Shown here one piece after another: positions 7,384-14,863 of a stretch of DNA of 20,699 bases. The position numbers and the translations under genes are program-made. Below the pieces are notes generated by a model. It was given only the letters and a program-made list of their open reading frames with translations. It made no database searches and had not been told where the DNA came from. Within the stretch, counting starts at the first letter, position 1. Each line of letters starts with the position of its first letter. Source of the stretch: Verrucomicrobiota bacterium (GTDB lineage: Bacteria > Verrucomicrobiota > Verrucomicrobiia > Limisphaerales > J093); NCBI GenBank assembly GCA_029907285.1, contig JARYMD010000024.1, positions 1 through 20,699 of the forward strand. Direction: 5' to 3'.

Positions 7384-8919
7384 ATGACACCTCCAATTAA
7401 CGAGAACCTGATTCGGGACATCATACAAGAGGTCTTGGAACGCCTTGGCCCCACAGGCGCGTCAACCCCGGACACCAAATCTCAAAAGCCAACCACGGCT
7501 CAGCCTGCGTCTCCCCAATCCTGTCCCTGCTCGCAGGAATCCCCGGACTCGCCAAAGAAAAGCCCGGGCCGCATTGGGCTCCGCGGCAAGTTCGGCATCT
7601 TCCAAGACGCCAACGAAGCCTGCGAAGCCGCCCAGGAAGCCTACCTCCAGTTGTCAGAGAAAGGCGTCGCCGGACGCAACGCGGTCGTCCGTATCGTAAA
7701 AGACATCTGCAGCGCAAAAGCCGTCGAATGGGGCAAACTCGAGCTTGACGAAACCAGAATCGGCCGGCTGGATCACAAGATTGAAAAGCTACAGGGGCTT
7801 CGAACCGTCCCCGGTGTCGAGTTCCTAAACCCGTACGGCTTGAGTGGCGACCACGGCATCACACTCGAAGAATACGCGCCATTCGGCGTCATCGGAGCTG
7901 TCACCCCGAGCACACACTCAATCCCCACCATGGCTTGCAACATCATCAGCATGGCCGCGGCGGGCAACGCAGCCGTGTTCAACGCGCATCCCGCTGCCTA
8001 CCGATGCGCAGTGACAGCGGCCAGGGTGTTCAATGAGGCAATCTACCGCGAGTTGGGGATCGAGAACCTTGCCTGCATCATCGAGCCCCCCACACTCGAA
8101 TCGTTCGCTGCCATCGCAAAACATCCCAACGTGAAGATTCTGTGCGTCACGGGCGGCCCGGGCGTTGTCAAAGCTGCAATGTCCAGCGGCAAACGCGCCA
8201 TCTGTGCGGGTCCGGGCAACCCGCCCGTCCTTGTCGATGGAACAAGCAATCTCGACACCGCCGCAAGATGCGTCGTGATCGGCGCAGCCTACGACAACAA
8301 CCTGCTGTGCATCGGAGAAAAGGAGGTTTTCGTGCTTGAGCCGTTCTTCGACAAGTTCATGGCGGCGCTCGAAAAACAGGGCGCGGTCAGACTTACAGAT
8401 GCACAAGTCGAGCGACTCGCAAAAGAAGCTTTCCCAACCCCCCAGAGCAAAGATGGAGGACCATCAGATCCAGTTCTCAACAGAGAGCTCGTCGGGCGCG
8501 ACGCAGCCGTGCTTGCGAAGATTGCCGGCCTCGAAGTGCCTGCCAGCACGCCTTTGTTGTTCGCAGAAACCGGTGCGGACCATTTGTTCGTGATCGAGGA
8601 ACAAATGATGCCGTTCCTCCCGGTCGTCCGAGTGAAGAGCGTCGAAGACGGCATCGCAAAGGCCAAGGTCGCTGAACGAGGCTACAAGCATTCAGCAATG
8701 ATCCACAGCTACGACGTGGCGAACATGACTGCAATGGCCAAAGCGCTCGAGACAACGCTCTTCGTCAAGAACGGGTCCTGCCTCGCCGGACTCGGCAATG
8801 GCGGCGAAGGTTACCCGAACTTCAGCATCGCAACCACGACAGGCGAAGGCATTTGCAACCCGCGCACTTTCACCAGGATACGGCGATGCGTGATGGTTGA
8901 TAAACTGAGGATTTTCTGA
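7384..8919 (+). CDS. CoA-acylating aldehyde dehydrogenase (PduP-like, lactaldehyde/propionaldehyde) with N-terminal targeting helix
   Basis: This enzyme oxidises an aldehyde with NAD+ and CoA to acyl-CoA; in this context L-lactaldehyde to lactyl-CoA is most likely. At 511 residues it carries an added N-terminus: residues 4-21 form an amphipathic helix (INENLIRDIIQEVLERLG) typical of encapsulation peptides, followed by a Pro/Ser/Gln-rich linker to about residue 62. The catalytic domain then shows the nucleotide-binding region (EYAPFGVIGAVTPSTHS), VTGGPGVVKAA and GPGNPPVLVD. The nucleophile Cys309 lies in DNNLLCIGEKEV, characteristic of the acylating EutE/PduP type. The ending NPRTFTRIRR is also family-like. 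The next BMC-P gene starts two bases after the stop, so the two genes are likely co-transcribed. Confidence 0.95.
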   Translation: MTPPINENLIRDIIQEVLERLGPTGASTPDTKSQKPTTAQPASPQSCPCSQESPDSPKKSPGRIGLRGKFGIFQDANEACEAAQEAYLQLSEKGVAGRNAVVRIVKDICSAKAVEWGKLELDETRIGRLDHKIEKLQGLRTVPGVEFLNPYGLSGDHGITLEEYAPFGVIGAVTPSTHSIPTMACNIISMAAAGNAAVFNAHPAAYRCAVTAARVFNEAIYRELGIENLACIIEPPTLESFAAIAKHPNVKILCVTGGPGVVKAAMSSGKRAICAGPGNPPVLVDGTSNLDTAARCVVIGAAYDNNLLCIGEKEVFVLEPFFDKFMAALEKQGAVRLTDAQVERLAKEAFPTPQSKDGGPSDPVLNRELVGRDAAVLAKIAGLEVPASTPLLFAETGADHLFVIEEQMMPFLPVVRVKSVEDGIAKAKVAERGYKHSAMIHSYDVANMTAMAKALETTLFVKNGSCLAGLGNGGEGYPNFSIATTTGEGICNPRTFTRIRRCVMVDKLRIF

Positions 8920-8921
8920 GC

Positions 8922-9203
8922 ATGTTGCTTGCACGCGTCGATGGCAGCGTCATCGCAACTCGGAAACACCCGAGCCTCGAAGGGTGGCGCCTCCTCATAT
9001 GCCAGCCAATCAACGGCGCAGGCCAGCCTGAAGGTTCGCCCCAGGTTGCAATCGACCCGCACGGCGCCGGACTCCATCAGCACGTTGTGATATCGTCCGA
9101 CGGAATGGCGGCTCGCAAAGCTGTCGGAGACGACCACAGCCCGGCACGCTGGATGATCATCGCGATTGTGGACGAAACCAGCACTCCAAAGAGCAATTCA
9201 TGA
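8922..9203 (+). CDS. BMC-P (EutN/CcmL-type) pentamer vertex protein 2
   Basis: A 93-residue vertex protein beginning MLLARVDGSVIATRKHPSL, followed by GWRLLICQPI, VAIDPHGAGLHQHVVISSDG, KAVGDDHSPARWMIIAIVDE and a polar tail. The hydrophobic strand pattern and the DxxGAG-type turn match EutN/CcmL. Its stop overlaps the start of the next BMC-P gene by four bases (ATGA), so the two are probably translationally coupled and made in similar amounts. Confidence 0.95.
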   Translation: MLLARVDGSVIATRKHPSLEGWRLLICQPINGAGQPEGSPQVAIDPHGAGLHQHVVISSDGMAARKAVGDDHSPARWMIIAIVDETSTPKSNS

Positions 9204-9503
9204 GATTGGGAGCTGTCATAGGACGGGTCACCTTGAGCAAGACAATCCCCGCTTTCAAAGGCGGACGATGGTTGATCGTCACTCCATTCACCCGCGATCA
9301 CTTTCAACACCGCCGCGAGCAGCCAAAAGGACTGAGCCGCGATTTTTCACTGATCGTTTACGACAATCTCGGCGCGGGAATCGGCGATACCGTGGGATAT
9401 GTGGAAGGCAGAGAAGCTGCAATGCCGTTCCCAAAACCAACCCCGGTCGATGCAATAAACGTCGCAATCATAGACGACGTCTTCTACACCCCGGCAACGT
9501 AAC
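9200..9503 (+). CDS. BMC-P (EutN/CcmL-type) pentamer vertex protein 3
   Basis: A 100-residue EutN/CcmL-type protein starting at the ATG within the ATGA overlap. It shows MRLGAVIGRVTLSKTIPAF, GGRWLIVTPF, a longer loop (about residues 33-48, rich in charged residues) than its neighbours, LIVYDNLGAGIGDTVGYVEG and NVAIIDDVFY. This is the third vertex paralogue. Three distinct BMC-P genes with no BMC-T is, to my knowledge, the pattern of PVC-type microcompartment loci; mixed pentamers or vertex-specific roles are possible. The stop codon ends at 9502. Confidence 0.94.
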
Positions 9504-9529
9504 GATAAAATGCCAGCCTTTCTTCAGCC

Positions 9530-10585
9530 ATGAAAAAGGTTCTAACTCAAAAGGACATTGAGGAAATGATACGCAAAGGCGATAACCTCGCCGATATTCC
9601 TCAGGACGTCATTCTCACCCCGTCTGCACGCGACCTCGTCCGTGAACACCTCGAACAGCCACGCCGCACATCATCGGCTGGCGCCTCAAACAATACCGCA
9701 TCCACACAAACCTCGCGGCCTGTGCCGAAGGTCACCTCCAAAAGTTCGAAGGCGGATTTGGATGCGTTCTTCAACTCGCCACAATGCGAGGAACTGAAAG
9801 CGCAAATGGTCGATATCGGACGCCGGCTATGGCAGCGTGCTTATGTTGATGGCAACGGCGGCAACCTCGCTATCCGAGTCGGCGAAGACCTCGCACTCTG
9901 CACACCCACCCTTGTCAGCAAAGGATTTATGAAACCCGCTGACATGTGCCTGGTCGATTTCGATGGCAACCAGCTCTGCGGAACGAAAAAACGGACCAGC
10001 GAAATCCTGATGCACCTCCAGATCATGCAGCGACAGCCGCGCGCCATTGCCACCGTCCATTGCCACCCCCCATACGCAACCGGATTCGCCGTGGCAGGCG
10101 TCCAACCCCCAACATGCATGATTCCTGAATTCGAAGTTTTCTGCGCAGTCGCGGTTGCGCCCTATCGCACCCCCGGCACCCCGGAAATGGGAAAGCTTGT
10201 AGCGGACCTTGTCGATCAGCACAACACAATCCTCATGGCCAATCACGGCGTTGTTTCATGGAGCCACCTCAGCCTCGAAGACGCATATTTCAAAATGGAA
10301 ATCCTCGAGGCCTATTGCAGGACCGTCCTCGTAGCCACCCAATTGGGCCGCCAGCCGAACACCATGACCCCGGCACAGCTCCGTGAGTTGCTCAAAATAA
10401 AACAGGACCTTAACCTCCCGGACCCGCGCTTCGGCCTCAAAGAATGCGAGCTGTGCGACAACGCAGATTGGCGGCCGGGAGTCACCTGCACCGTACCGGC
10501 CAAACAACAATCAGATGACTCTGACAAGGAAATTGAACAGGTCGTCCAAACAATCACCGACCAAATCATGGCAAAAATGAAATAA
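9530..10585 (+). CDS. Class II sugar-phosphate aldolase (fuculose/rhamnulose-1-phosphate type) with terminal targeting extensions
   Basis: Zinc aldolases of the FucA/RhaD/AraD family split L-fuculose-1-P or L-rhamnulose-1-P into DHAP and L-lactaldehyde, the aldehyde this shell would contain. The core (about residues 85-290) has GNGGNLAIRV and SKGFMKPADM. Zinc-site residues correspond to Glu158 (TSEILMHL), His177/His179 (HCHPP) and His239 (ANHGVV). At 351 residues it is about 130 longer than FucA. Residues 1-41 hold a helix and the string DVILTPSARDLVRE, a motif I associate with termini of BMC-associated proteins such as EutT, then a Ser/Thr-rich linker. After a Cys-containing segment (CELCDN, residues 306-311) and linker, the last 20 residues form another amphipathic helix. 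Both ends may bind shell or other cargo. The exact sugar cannot be decided from sequence. Confidence 0.92.
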   Translation: MKKVLTQKDIEEMIRKGDNLADIPQDVILTPSARDLVREHLEQPRRTSSAGASNNTASTQTSRPVPKVTSKSSKADLDAFFNSPQCEELKAQMVDIGRRLWQRAYVDGNGGNLAIRVGEDLALCTPTLVSKGFMKPADMCLVDFDGNQLCGTKKRTSEILMHLQIMQRQPRAIATVHCHPPYATGFAVAGVQPPTCMIPEFEVFCAVAVAPYRTPGTPEMGKLVADLVDQHNTILMANHGVVSWSHLSLEDAYFKMEILEAYCRTVLVATQLGRQPNTMTPAQLRELLKIKQDLNLPDPRFGLKECELCDNADWRPGVTCTVPAKQQSDDSDKEIEQVVQTITDQIMAKMK

Positions 10586-10654
10586 TCACACCGCGCACCC
10601 ACACTGCCGCGCAGATAACTTAACTCCACAAGAAATCCAATCCGCACACTCACC

Positions 10655-11962
10655 ATGGCAGAAACCCAAAACGCCATGCGCATGATAAAGTCGCTCGATT
10701 TCAAACTCGCCGAGCTCAAGGCCAACCCCAACTTGAAGGCCTTCATCATCGCTGATGCCAAGGACGCCGACATGGCATTCGGCGTCAGAGCAACCGGACC
10801 ACGCGCGTACTTGTCAGCCGTCGGCGCGAAACCCGCGCATTTCTCACCCGAAATCTGGACACGCGAAGAATTCGGCTACCGCAATCTCCCGGAATTCCTC
10901 GATATAATCCGCGAAATCGTCCGCCAGGCGGTTGTCGATATCATGCTCATGTCCGCTTACGTCAACGACCTCCTGACAATCAAAGAAGGCCTCTTCCGCG
11001 AGTCACCCGTCACCCCAGCCGCCCGGGCAAACGACACAACCGACATCTGGGCCGTCCGCCACGGTTCCTACACACGCGAACCTTCGCAGCCTTTCAGAAC
11101 CGCCAGCATCGATTACATCCAATGCGGCAAGGCCGAATGCGAACGCGACACGGAGACATTCCCCGGCGCAAATCTCGGGCTGTACAGCATCACTTTCGTA
11201 AACAAACTCGAAGAAGACAAACGCACGCTCGAGGCATTCAAACAGTTCCGCGAAGAGGCCGAACGCAAACGGTTCCAATACTTCCTCGAAGTCTTCGACC
11301 CGAACATCGACAGCGGCATCCCGCCCGAAAAGCTTGGTGAGTTCATCAACGACAACATCATCCGAAGCCTCGCAGGAGTGCCTGAATCAGGCCGTCCGCG
11401 GTTCCTCAAAATCGTCTATCACGGCCCGCGCGCCATGGAAGAGCTGGTCCAGTACGATCCAAACCTTGTCGTCGGCATCCTCGGCGGCAGCGCTGGCACA
11501 ACTTACGACGCTTTCAAGCTCATTCACGAAGCCCAAAAACATGGCGCGCGCGTGGCGTTGTTCGGAAGAAAAATCAACAACGCCGAACATCAATTGGCCT
11601 TCATCCAAATGCTAAGGTTCATCGTCGAAGGCCGCGTGTCCCCCGAAGAAGCCGTTCGCGCTTATCACGGTGTGCTCCAGGCCAAAGGCATCAAACCCCA
11701 CCGGCCACTCGAAGATGATCTTCGACTCACCGACCCCGCCATGAGTTACGCCGGCTCCCGCTCAACAGTAATCACCCCGGGATCAGTCGCCAAAAAGACC
11801 GATCGCTCCCCTGCCCCGGCGTCAACAGCGCAAGCCGCCCACCCCGCTCCCGCAGAACCACAATGGCCCACTCTGCCCAACGGCCAGCCCGATTTCGATC
11901 ACATGACCCCTGCCCAACGTCTCGCCTTCCATCGCAGCCGCCTCGAAAAACGTTTCGGCTGA
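10655..11962 (+). CDS. Uncharacterised TIM-barrel protein, class I aldolase-like, with C-terminal targeting-like helix
   Basis: No firm family assignment. In this 435-residue protein, residues about 25-345 read like a DeoC/LacD/FbaB-type TIM barrel. An early strand is AFIIADAKDADMAFG and a middle strand FQYFLEVFDPN. FLKIVYHG has Lys252 where the Schiff-base lysine would be expected. VVGILGGSAG (277-281) and ALFGRKIN fit the phosphate-binding end of the barrel. After residue 365 comes a Ser/Pro/Ala-rich linker (about 370-412), then a predicted helix, DFDHMTPAQRLAFHRSRLEK, ending FG. That linker-plus-helix layout matches C-terminal encapsulation peptides. The gene follows the class II aldolase by 69 bp on the same strand. 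A second aldolase, an isomerase-like enzyme or a non-catalytic scaffold are all possible. Confidence 0.7.
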   Translation: MAETQNAMRMIKSLDFKLAELKANPNLKAFIIADAKDADMAFGVRATGPRAYLSAVGAKPAHFSPEIWTREEFGYRNLPEFLDIIREIVRQAVVDIMLMSAYVNDLLTIKEGLFRESPVTPAARANDTTDIWAVRHGSYTREPSQPFRTASIDYIQCGKAECERDTETFPGANLGLYSITFVNKLEEDKRTLEAFKQFREEAERKRFQYFLEVFDPNIDSGIPPEKLGEFINDNIIRSLAGVPESGRPRFLKIVYHGPRAMEELVQYDPNLVVGILGGSAGTTYDAFKLIHEAQKHGARVALFGRKINNAEHQLAFIQMLRFIVEGRVSPEEAVRAYHGVLQAKGIKPHRPLEDDLRLTDPAMSYAGSRSTVITPGSVAKKTDRSPAPASTAQAAHPAPAEPQWPTLPNGQPDFDHMTPAQRLAFHRSRLEKRFG

Positions 11963-12053
11963 CCACATGCCTCAAACCCCGCAAAGCAAGGCTCCCGCAG
12001 GTCAATTTCAAGCGCAGTCCCAGCCGGTTCTCGCATCTCTGGTTCGTGCAGCC

Positions 12054-13229
12054 ATGATCAGGTTGCTCCGCACCGCCTTGCCGTGCTTCGCGGTAGCAAT
12101 AGCAACTGCCGCAGATTCCAGCGCCTCCCCCGCCCCACTCAGCCTCCGCCCACCGGAGTATCTCATGCTCGGCAGCGCAGTCCTCGACGTCGGTGATTAT
12201 GCCGTCCCCGCGGTGATCGACTGGAACCGCGATGGCCGAAAAGACCTCATCGTGGGATATCGCCCAGCCGACAAAATTGCACTCCTCCTCAACATAGGAA
12301 CCGTTGCCAACCCATACCTCGCCTACGCAGGAAATTTGCAGGCCGGCGGCTTCGACATAATGGTCGCAGGCGGTTCCGGCTGCGGCGCGCCAGCACCTTG
12401 GGTTGGCGACTTTGACGACGATGGCGATCTCGATCTGCTCGTAGGTTCCGCTCCCGATGGGGCCGTTATTCTCTTCCGCAATGCCAGCACCAATAACACG
12501 CCCGTCCTATCCAACGGCGTCCGACTTGCACTTTGGAACGGCGACCCCCTCACCGTCAGCACATACGCAACTCCGTGTTTCGCAGACTGGGACGGCGATG
12601 CGATCCCAGACCTCATATGCGGCGCCGGCGACGGCACGGTCTTCTTCTTCAAAAACATCGGTTCAGCCAAATCACCACTGTTTTCCGCTGGCCTCAGATT
12701 GTTCGCAGACGGAAAACAGCTCAGCCTCGGCTCGCGGGCGGTTCCACGGCTTTGTGACTGGGACGGCGACGGGCTCACCGACCTCGTCGCCAGTTCAAGC
12801 ACGGGTGTTTACTGGTGCCGCAACTACGGCACCAGAAAGTCGCCCAGCCTCGCAAAACCAGCGCCGGTCACCGTGCCAATCAGCTCCGGCCAAATCGTTC
12901 CAGTCAACACAAGCAACCGAATGCGCATGGACCTCGCCGATTGGGACGGCGACGGGTTGCCGGATTTGTTCCTTGGCAACACTGAAGGAACCATCTGCTG
13001 GTTCCAGAGTTATCGATTCGCAGTCACCATGCTCCGCCGATCCACTGATGGACAAACAGTCATCCGGTGGAACAGTTCGCCTTACCTTTCCTATAGCATT
13101 ATTACAGGTCCCTCCGCCACCACATGCAAAGACGTTGCGGCAACCGGCCTCAGTTCAGGTGGAACCGTGACTTCGTGGACAAACCGCTTCATTAGATCTC
13201 AGCAATTCTTCCGAGTCCACACTCCTTAG
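12054..13229 (+). CDS. Secreted FG-GAP/VCBS repeat beta-propeller protein
   Basis: From the ATG at 12054 this is a 391-residue protein with a signal peptide (basic RLLRTALPCF, hydrophobic AVAIATA, then Ala-rich). The frame is open back to 11967, but the signal peptide favours the later start. Five calcium-binding-type D-x-D-G-D-x-x-DL motifs recur about every 60 residues: DWNRDGRKDL (56), DFDDDGDLDL (119), DWDGDAIPDL (178), DWDGDGLTDL (235) and DWDGDGLPDL (296). These imply a multi-bladed propeller. The last 70 residues (TVIRWNSSPYLSYSI ... FFRV) resemble the C-terminal domain found on many secreted verrucomicrobial proteins. Function is unknown; surface binding or polysaccharide contact is a guess. 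It directly follows the BMC cluster, but a role in the microcompartment is unlikely because the protein is exported. Confidence 0.85.
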   Translation: MIRLLRTALPCFAVAIATAADSSASPAPLSLRPPEYLMLGSAVLDVGDYAVPAVIDWNRDGRKDLIVGYRPADKIALLLNIGTVANPYLAYAGNLQAGGFDIMVAGGSGCGAPAPWVGDFDDDGDLDLLVGSAPDGAVILFRNASTNNTPVLSNGVRLALWNGDPLTVSTYATPCFADWDGDAIPDLICGAGDGTVFFFKNIGSAKSPLFSAGLRLFADGKQLSLGSRAVPRLCDWDGDGLTDLVASSSTGVYWCRNYGTRKSPSLAKPAPVTVPISSGQIVPVNTSNRMRMDLADWDGDGLPDLFLGNTEGTICWFQSYRFAVTMLRRSTDGQTVIRWNSSPYLSYSIITGPSATTCKDVAATGLSSGGTVTSWTNRFIRSQQFFRVHTP

Positions 13230-13314
13230 CCCGCGCTAATCCGGGGTTTCGGCGGATTCAAGATAGGTCGTAGATTGGCAAGGATTTGAGGTTCCGGTGC
13301 ATGTCAAGTCGGCA

Positions 13315-13384
13315 GATTCGCGTGATCGAAGCTCGTGTACGATCGGTCGTCGGGTTGTTGCGGCCGAGGACGGCCGCGCTCCCG
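13315..13384 (+). repeat. 70-bp direct repeat, copy 1
   Basis: This copy aligns without gaps to 13512-13581, exactly 197 bp downstream, with seven mismatches by eye (about 90% identity). Shared strings include GTGTACGATCGGTCGTCGGG and ACGGCCGCGCTCCCG. It carries an internal GGCCG..CGGCC palindrome. Confidence 0.85.
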
Positions 13385-13417
13385 AAGCCGTTGCTTTCGC
13401 CACCGCGTTGCGGGAGC

Positions 13418-13435
13418 GCGGCGATTCTTCGCCGC
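13418..13435. repeat. Hairpin with TTCT loop (first)
   Basis: GCGGCGA pairs with TCGCCGC around a TTCT loop, a perfect 7-bp stem with no T-run. It shares loop sequence and stem length with the hairpin at 13467-13484, so both probably descend from one dispersed element. Confidence 0.7.
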
Positions 13436-13466
13436 ACCGAGCTTAAACCCTGCCGTGAATAGAAGC

Positions 13467-13484
13467 GCGGGCATTCTTGCCCGC
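13467..13484. repeat. Hairpin with TTCT loop (second)
   Basis: GCGGGCA pairs with TGCCCGC around the same TTCT loop. The stem differs from the first hairpin by a compensated base change, which keeps pairing intact. Confidence 0.7.
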
Positions 13485-13511
13485 ACCCAGCCGGTGAATG
13501 TTCGGGCGCCG

Positions 13512-13581
13512 GATTTGCATGATCGAAACTTGTGTACGATCGGTCGTCGGGTTGATGCGGCCGGGAACGGCCGCGCTCCCG
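13512..13581 (+). repeat. 70-bp direct repeat, copy 2
   Basis: Second copy of the unit at 13315-13384. The differences are scattered single substitutions rather than indels, indicating divergence after duplication or independent insertion of one dispersed family. Confidence 0.85.
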
Positions 13582-13909
13582 GCGGTGTCGTTTTCTCCAA
13601 TGCGTCTTTCGCGTGTTTTTTGTATTTCGCGGTTCAACACTCAGCGTGCAACGCTCGACTTGCAACGTGGAACGGTCAGTGTTGAAGTGCAGTGGAACGC
13701 GATATACCCACAAGCGCGGAGTTTCCTCCTGCCGTCGGCAGGGCCCGTGGACCCATGTCTGCGCCCATCCACACAATCCGCGTAATCCGCGCCACCCGTG
13801 GTCAACACGCTGGAAGAGAATGAGATTGAGTCGGTCTGCCACGGATTTGAGCGAGGCTTGGCCTCAGATTGGCATGAACCTCACGCCGCTGCTGGGCCGT
13901 GGTGCGACA

Positions 13910-13937
13910 TTGACAATATTTGAAAATCAGATTCAAT
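13910..13937 (+). promoter_or_regulatory. Promoter and candidate operator of the LysR gene
   Basis: A perfect TTGACA (13910-13915) is followed after 16 bases by TTCAAT (13932-13937). Transcription would start at or next to the ATG at 13945, implying a leaderless message. Between the boxes and overlapping the -10 lies TTGAA-N7-TTCAA (13920-13936), an interrupted palindrome of the kind LysR proteins bind, so autoregulation is plausible. Confidence 0.5.
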
Positions 13938-13944
13938 TTTTCTC

Positions 13945-14823
13945 ATGCAAATTGAGAGTCTCAAGGTTTTCTGTGATTTAGCAGAAACGGAGAGTTTCAC
14001 CAAGGCCGCTCAGATAAACCAGATAACGCAATCTGCTGTCAGCCAACAGATCAGTACCTTGGAACGACAGTTCAATACCCTCCTGATCGAACGCAGCAAA
14101 AAGCGTTTCCGCCTCACACAGGAAGGCCAGGTCCTTTATCAGGCAGCCAAAGAGATCATCCAAAGATTCGAAACAATGCGCTGCCAAATCCAGGACCTGA
14201 AAGGTGTCATCGCCGGCACCGTGAGGATTTCAACCATCTACAGCATCGGGTTGCACAGCCTCCAGCCCTATGTCAAACGTTACCTCAAAACGTACCCGAG
14301 CGTGAATGTGCACGTCGAGTACAGACGTCCCGAACAGGTGTACGAAGACGTTCTTGGCAACGCGGTCGATATGGGACTGGTCGCCTGCCCGGCTCGCGAC
14401 CCGAAAATCGACATCATTGCATGGAATCGGGAGCCAATGGTGATCATATGCCACCCGCAACATCCGCTTGCACAACACCAAAAGGTGAAACTCAGCGCCA
14501 TCAAGGGCCAGAAGTTCATCGCCTTTGAAGCAGGTGTGCCAACCCGAAAAGCAATTGACCGGGTCCTTCATGAACACAATGTCGAGGTCAAAATCGTAAT
14601 GGAACTGGACAACGTCGAGACGGTGAAACGCGCTGTCGAGATAGACGCCGGCATAGCAATCGTCCCCATGAACACCGTCAGCCAGGAAATCGCCAAACAA
14701 ACAATCACAGCCGTAAATGTCGAAGATGCAGAACTCGAACGCCCGCAGGCAATCATAGTCAAGAAACACAAGGTGCTGTCCAATGCCGCGCGCTTGTTCA
14801 TTTCAATGTTGAAAGAAACTTAA
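13945..14823 (+). CDS. LysR-family transcriptional regulator
   Basis: A 292-residue LysR-type regulator of standard length. The N-terminal winged helix-turn-helix (residues 1-62) shows SLKVFCDLAETESFTKAA, ITQSAVSQQISTLER and RFRLTQEGQVLY. A linker helix follows (residues 62-88), then the effector-binding domain with VRISTIYSIG, NAVDMGLVACP, VIICHPQHPLA, FIAFEAGVPT and DAGIAIVPMNTV. No sequence feature identifies the inducer. Unlike many LysR genes it is not divergent from a close target: its upstream neighbour is repeat DNA, and the next gene (a membrane-anchored protein) starts about 40 bp downstream on the same strand, so the two may be co-transcribed. Confidence 0.95.
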   Translation: MQIESLKVFCDLAETESFTKAAQINQITQSAVSQQISTLERQFNTLLIERSKKRFRLTQEGQVLYQAAKEIIQRFETMRCQIQDLKGVIAGTVRISTIYSIGLHSLQPYVKRYLKTYPSVNVHVEYRRPEQVYEDVLGNAVDMGLVACPARDPKIDIIAWNREPMVIICHPQHPLAQHQKVKLSAIKGQKFIAFEAGVPTRKAIDRVLHEHNVEVKIVMELDNVETVKRAVEIDAGIAIVPMNTVSQEIAKQTITAVNVEDAELERPQAIIVKKHKVLSNAARLFISMLKET

Positions 14824-14863
14824 CTGGGAGTTGGACCATGCATTCCCACCGGCGGAAAGTCTT

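Larger units (their letters stand above)
13230..13909. repeat. Non-coding, repeat-rich interval between the FG-GAP and LysR genes
   Basis: I see no credible gene in this interval. Open frames on both strands run through repeats and have no recognisable protein character. It holds a 70-bp direct repeat (13315 and 13512), two hairpins with identical TTCT loops (13418-13435 and 13467-13484), and a 9-bp inverted repeat TTCAACACT/AGTGTTGAA (13633-13641 and 13678-13686) around short CAACG-rich units. Such mosaics are typical of verrucomicrobial intergenic DNA. Confidence 0.7.

Noticed and set aside
11967..12053. Upstream extension of the FG-GAP protein
   Set aside because: It would bury the signal peptide about 30 residues in; the ATG at 12054 gives a normal exported protein.
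13315..13581. Possible CRISPR array in the repeat block
   Set aside because: There are only two 70-bp imperfect copies with a 127-bp gap, no regular short repeats or spacers and no cas genes.
13258..13842. A 194-residue minus-strand open frame, and overlapping plus-strand frames, in the FG-GAP/LysR spacer
   Set aside because: The translations are Arg/Pro-rich readings of the direct repeats and hairpins, with the same peptide recurring where the 70-bp unit recurs and no recognisable domain.
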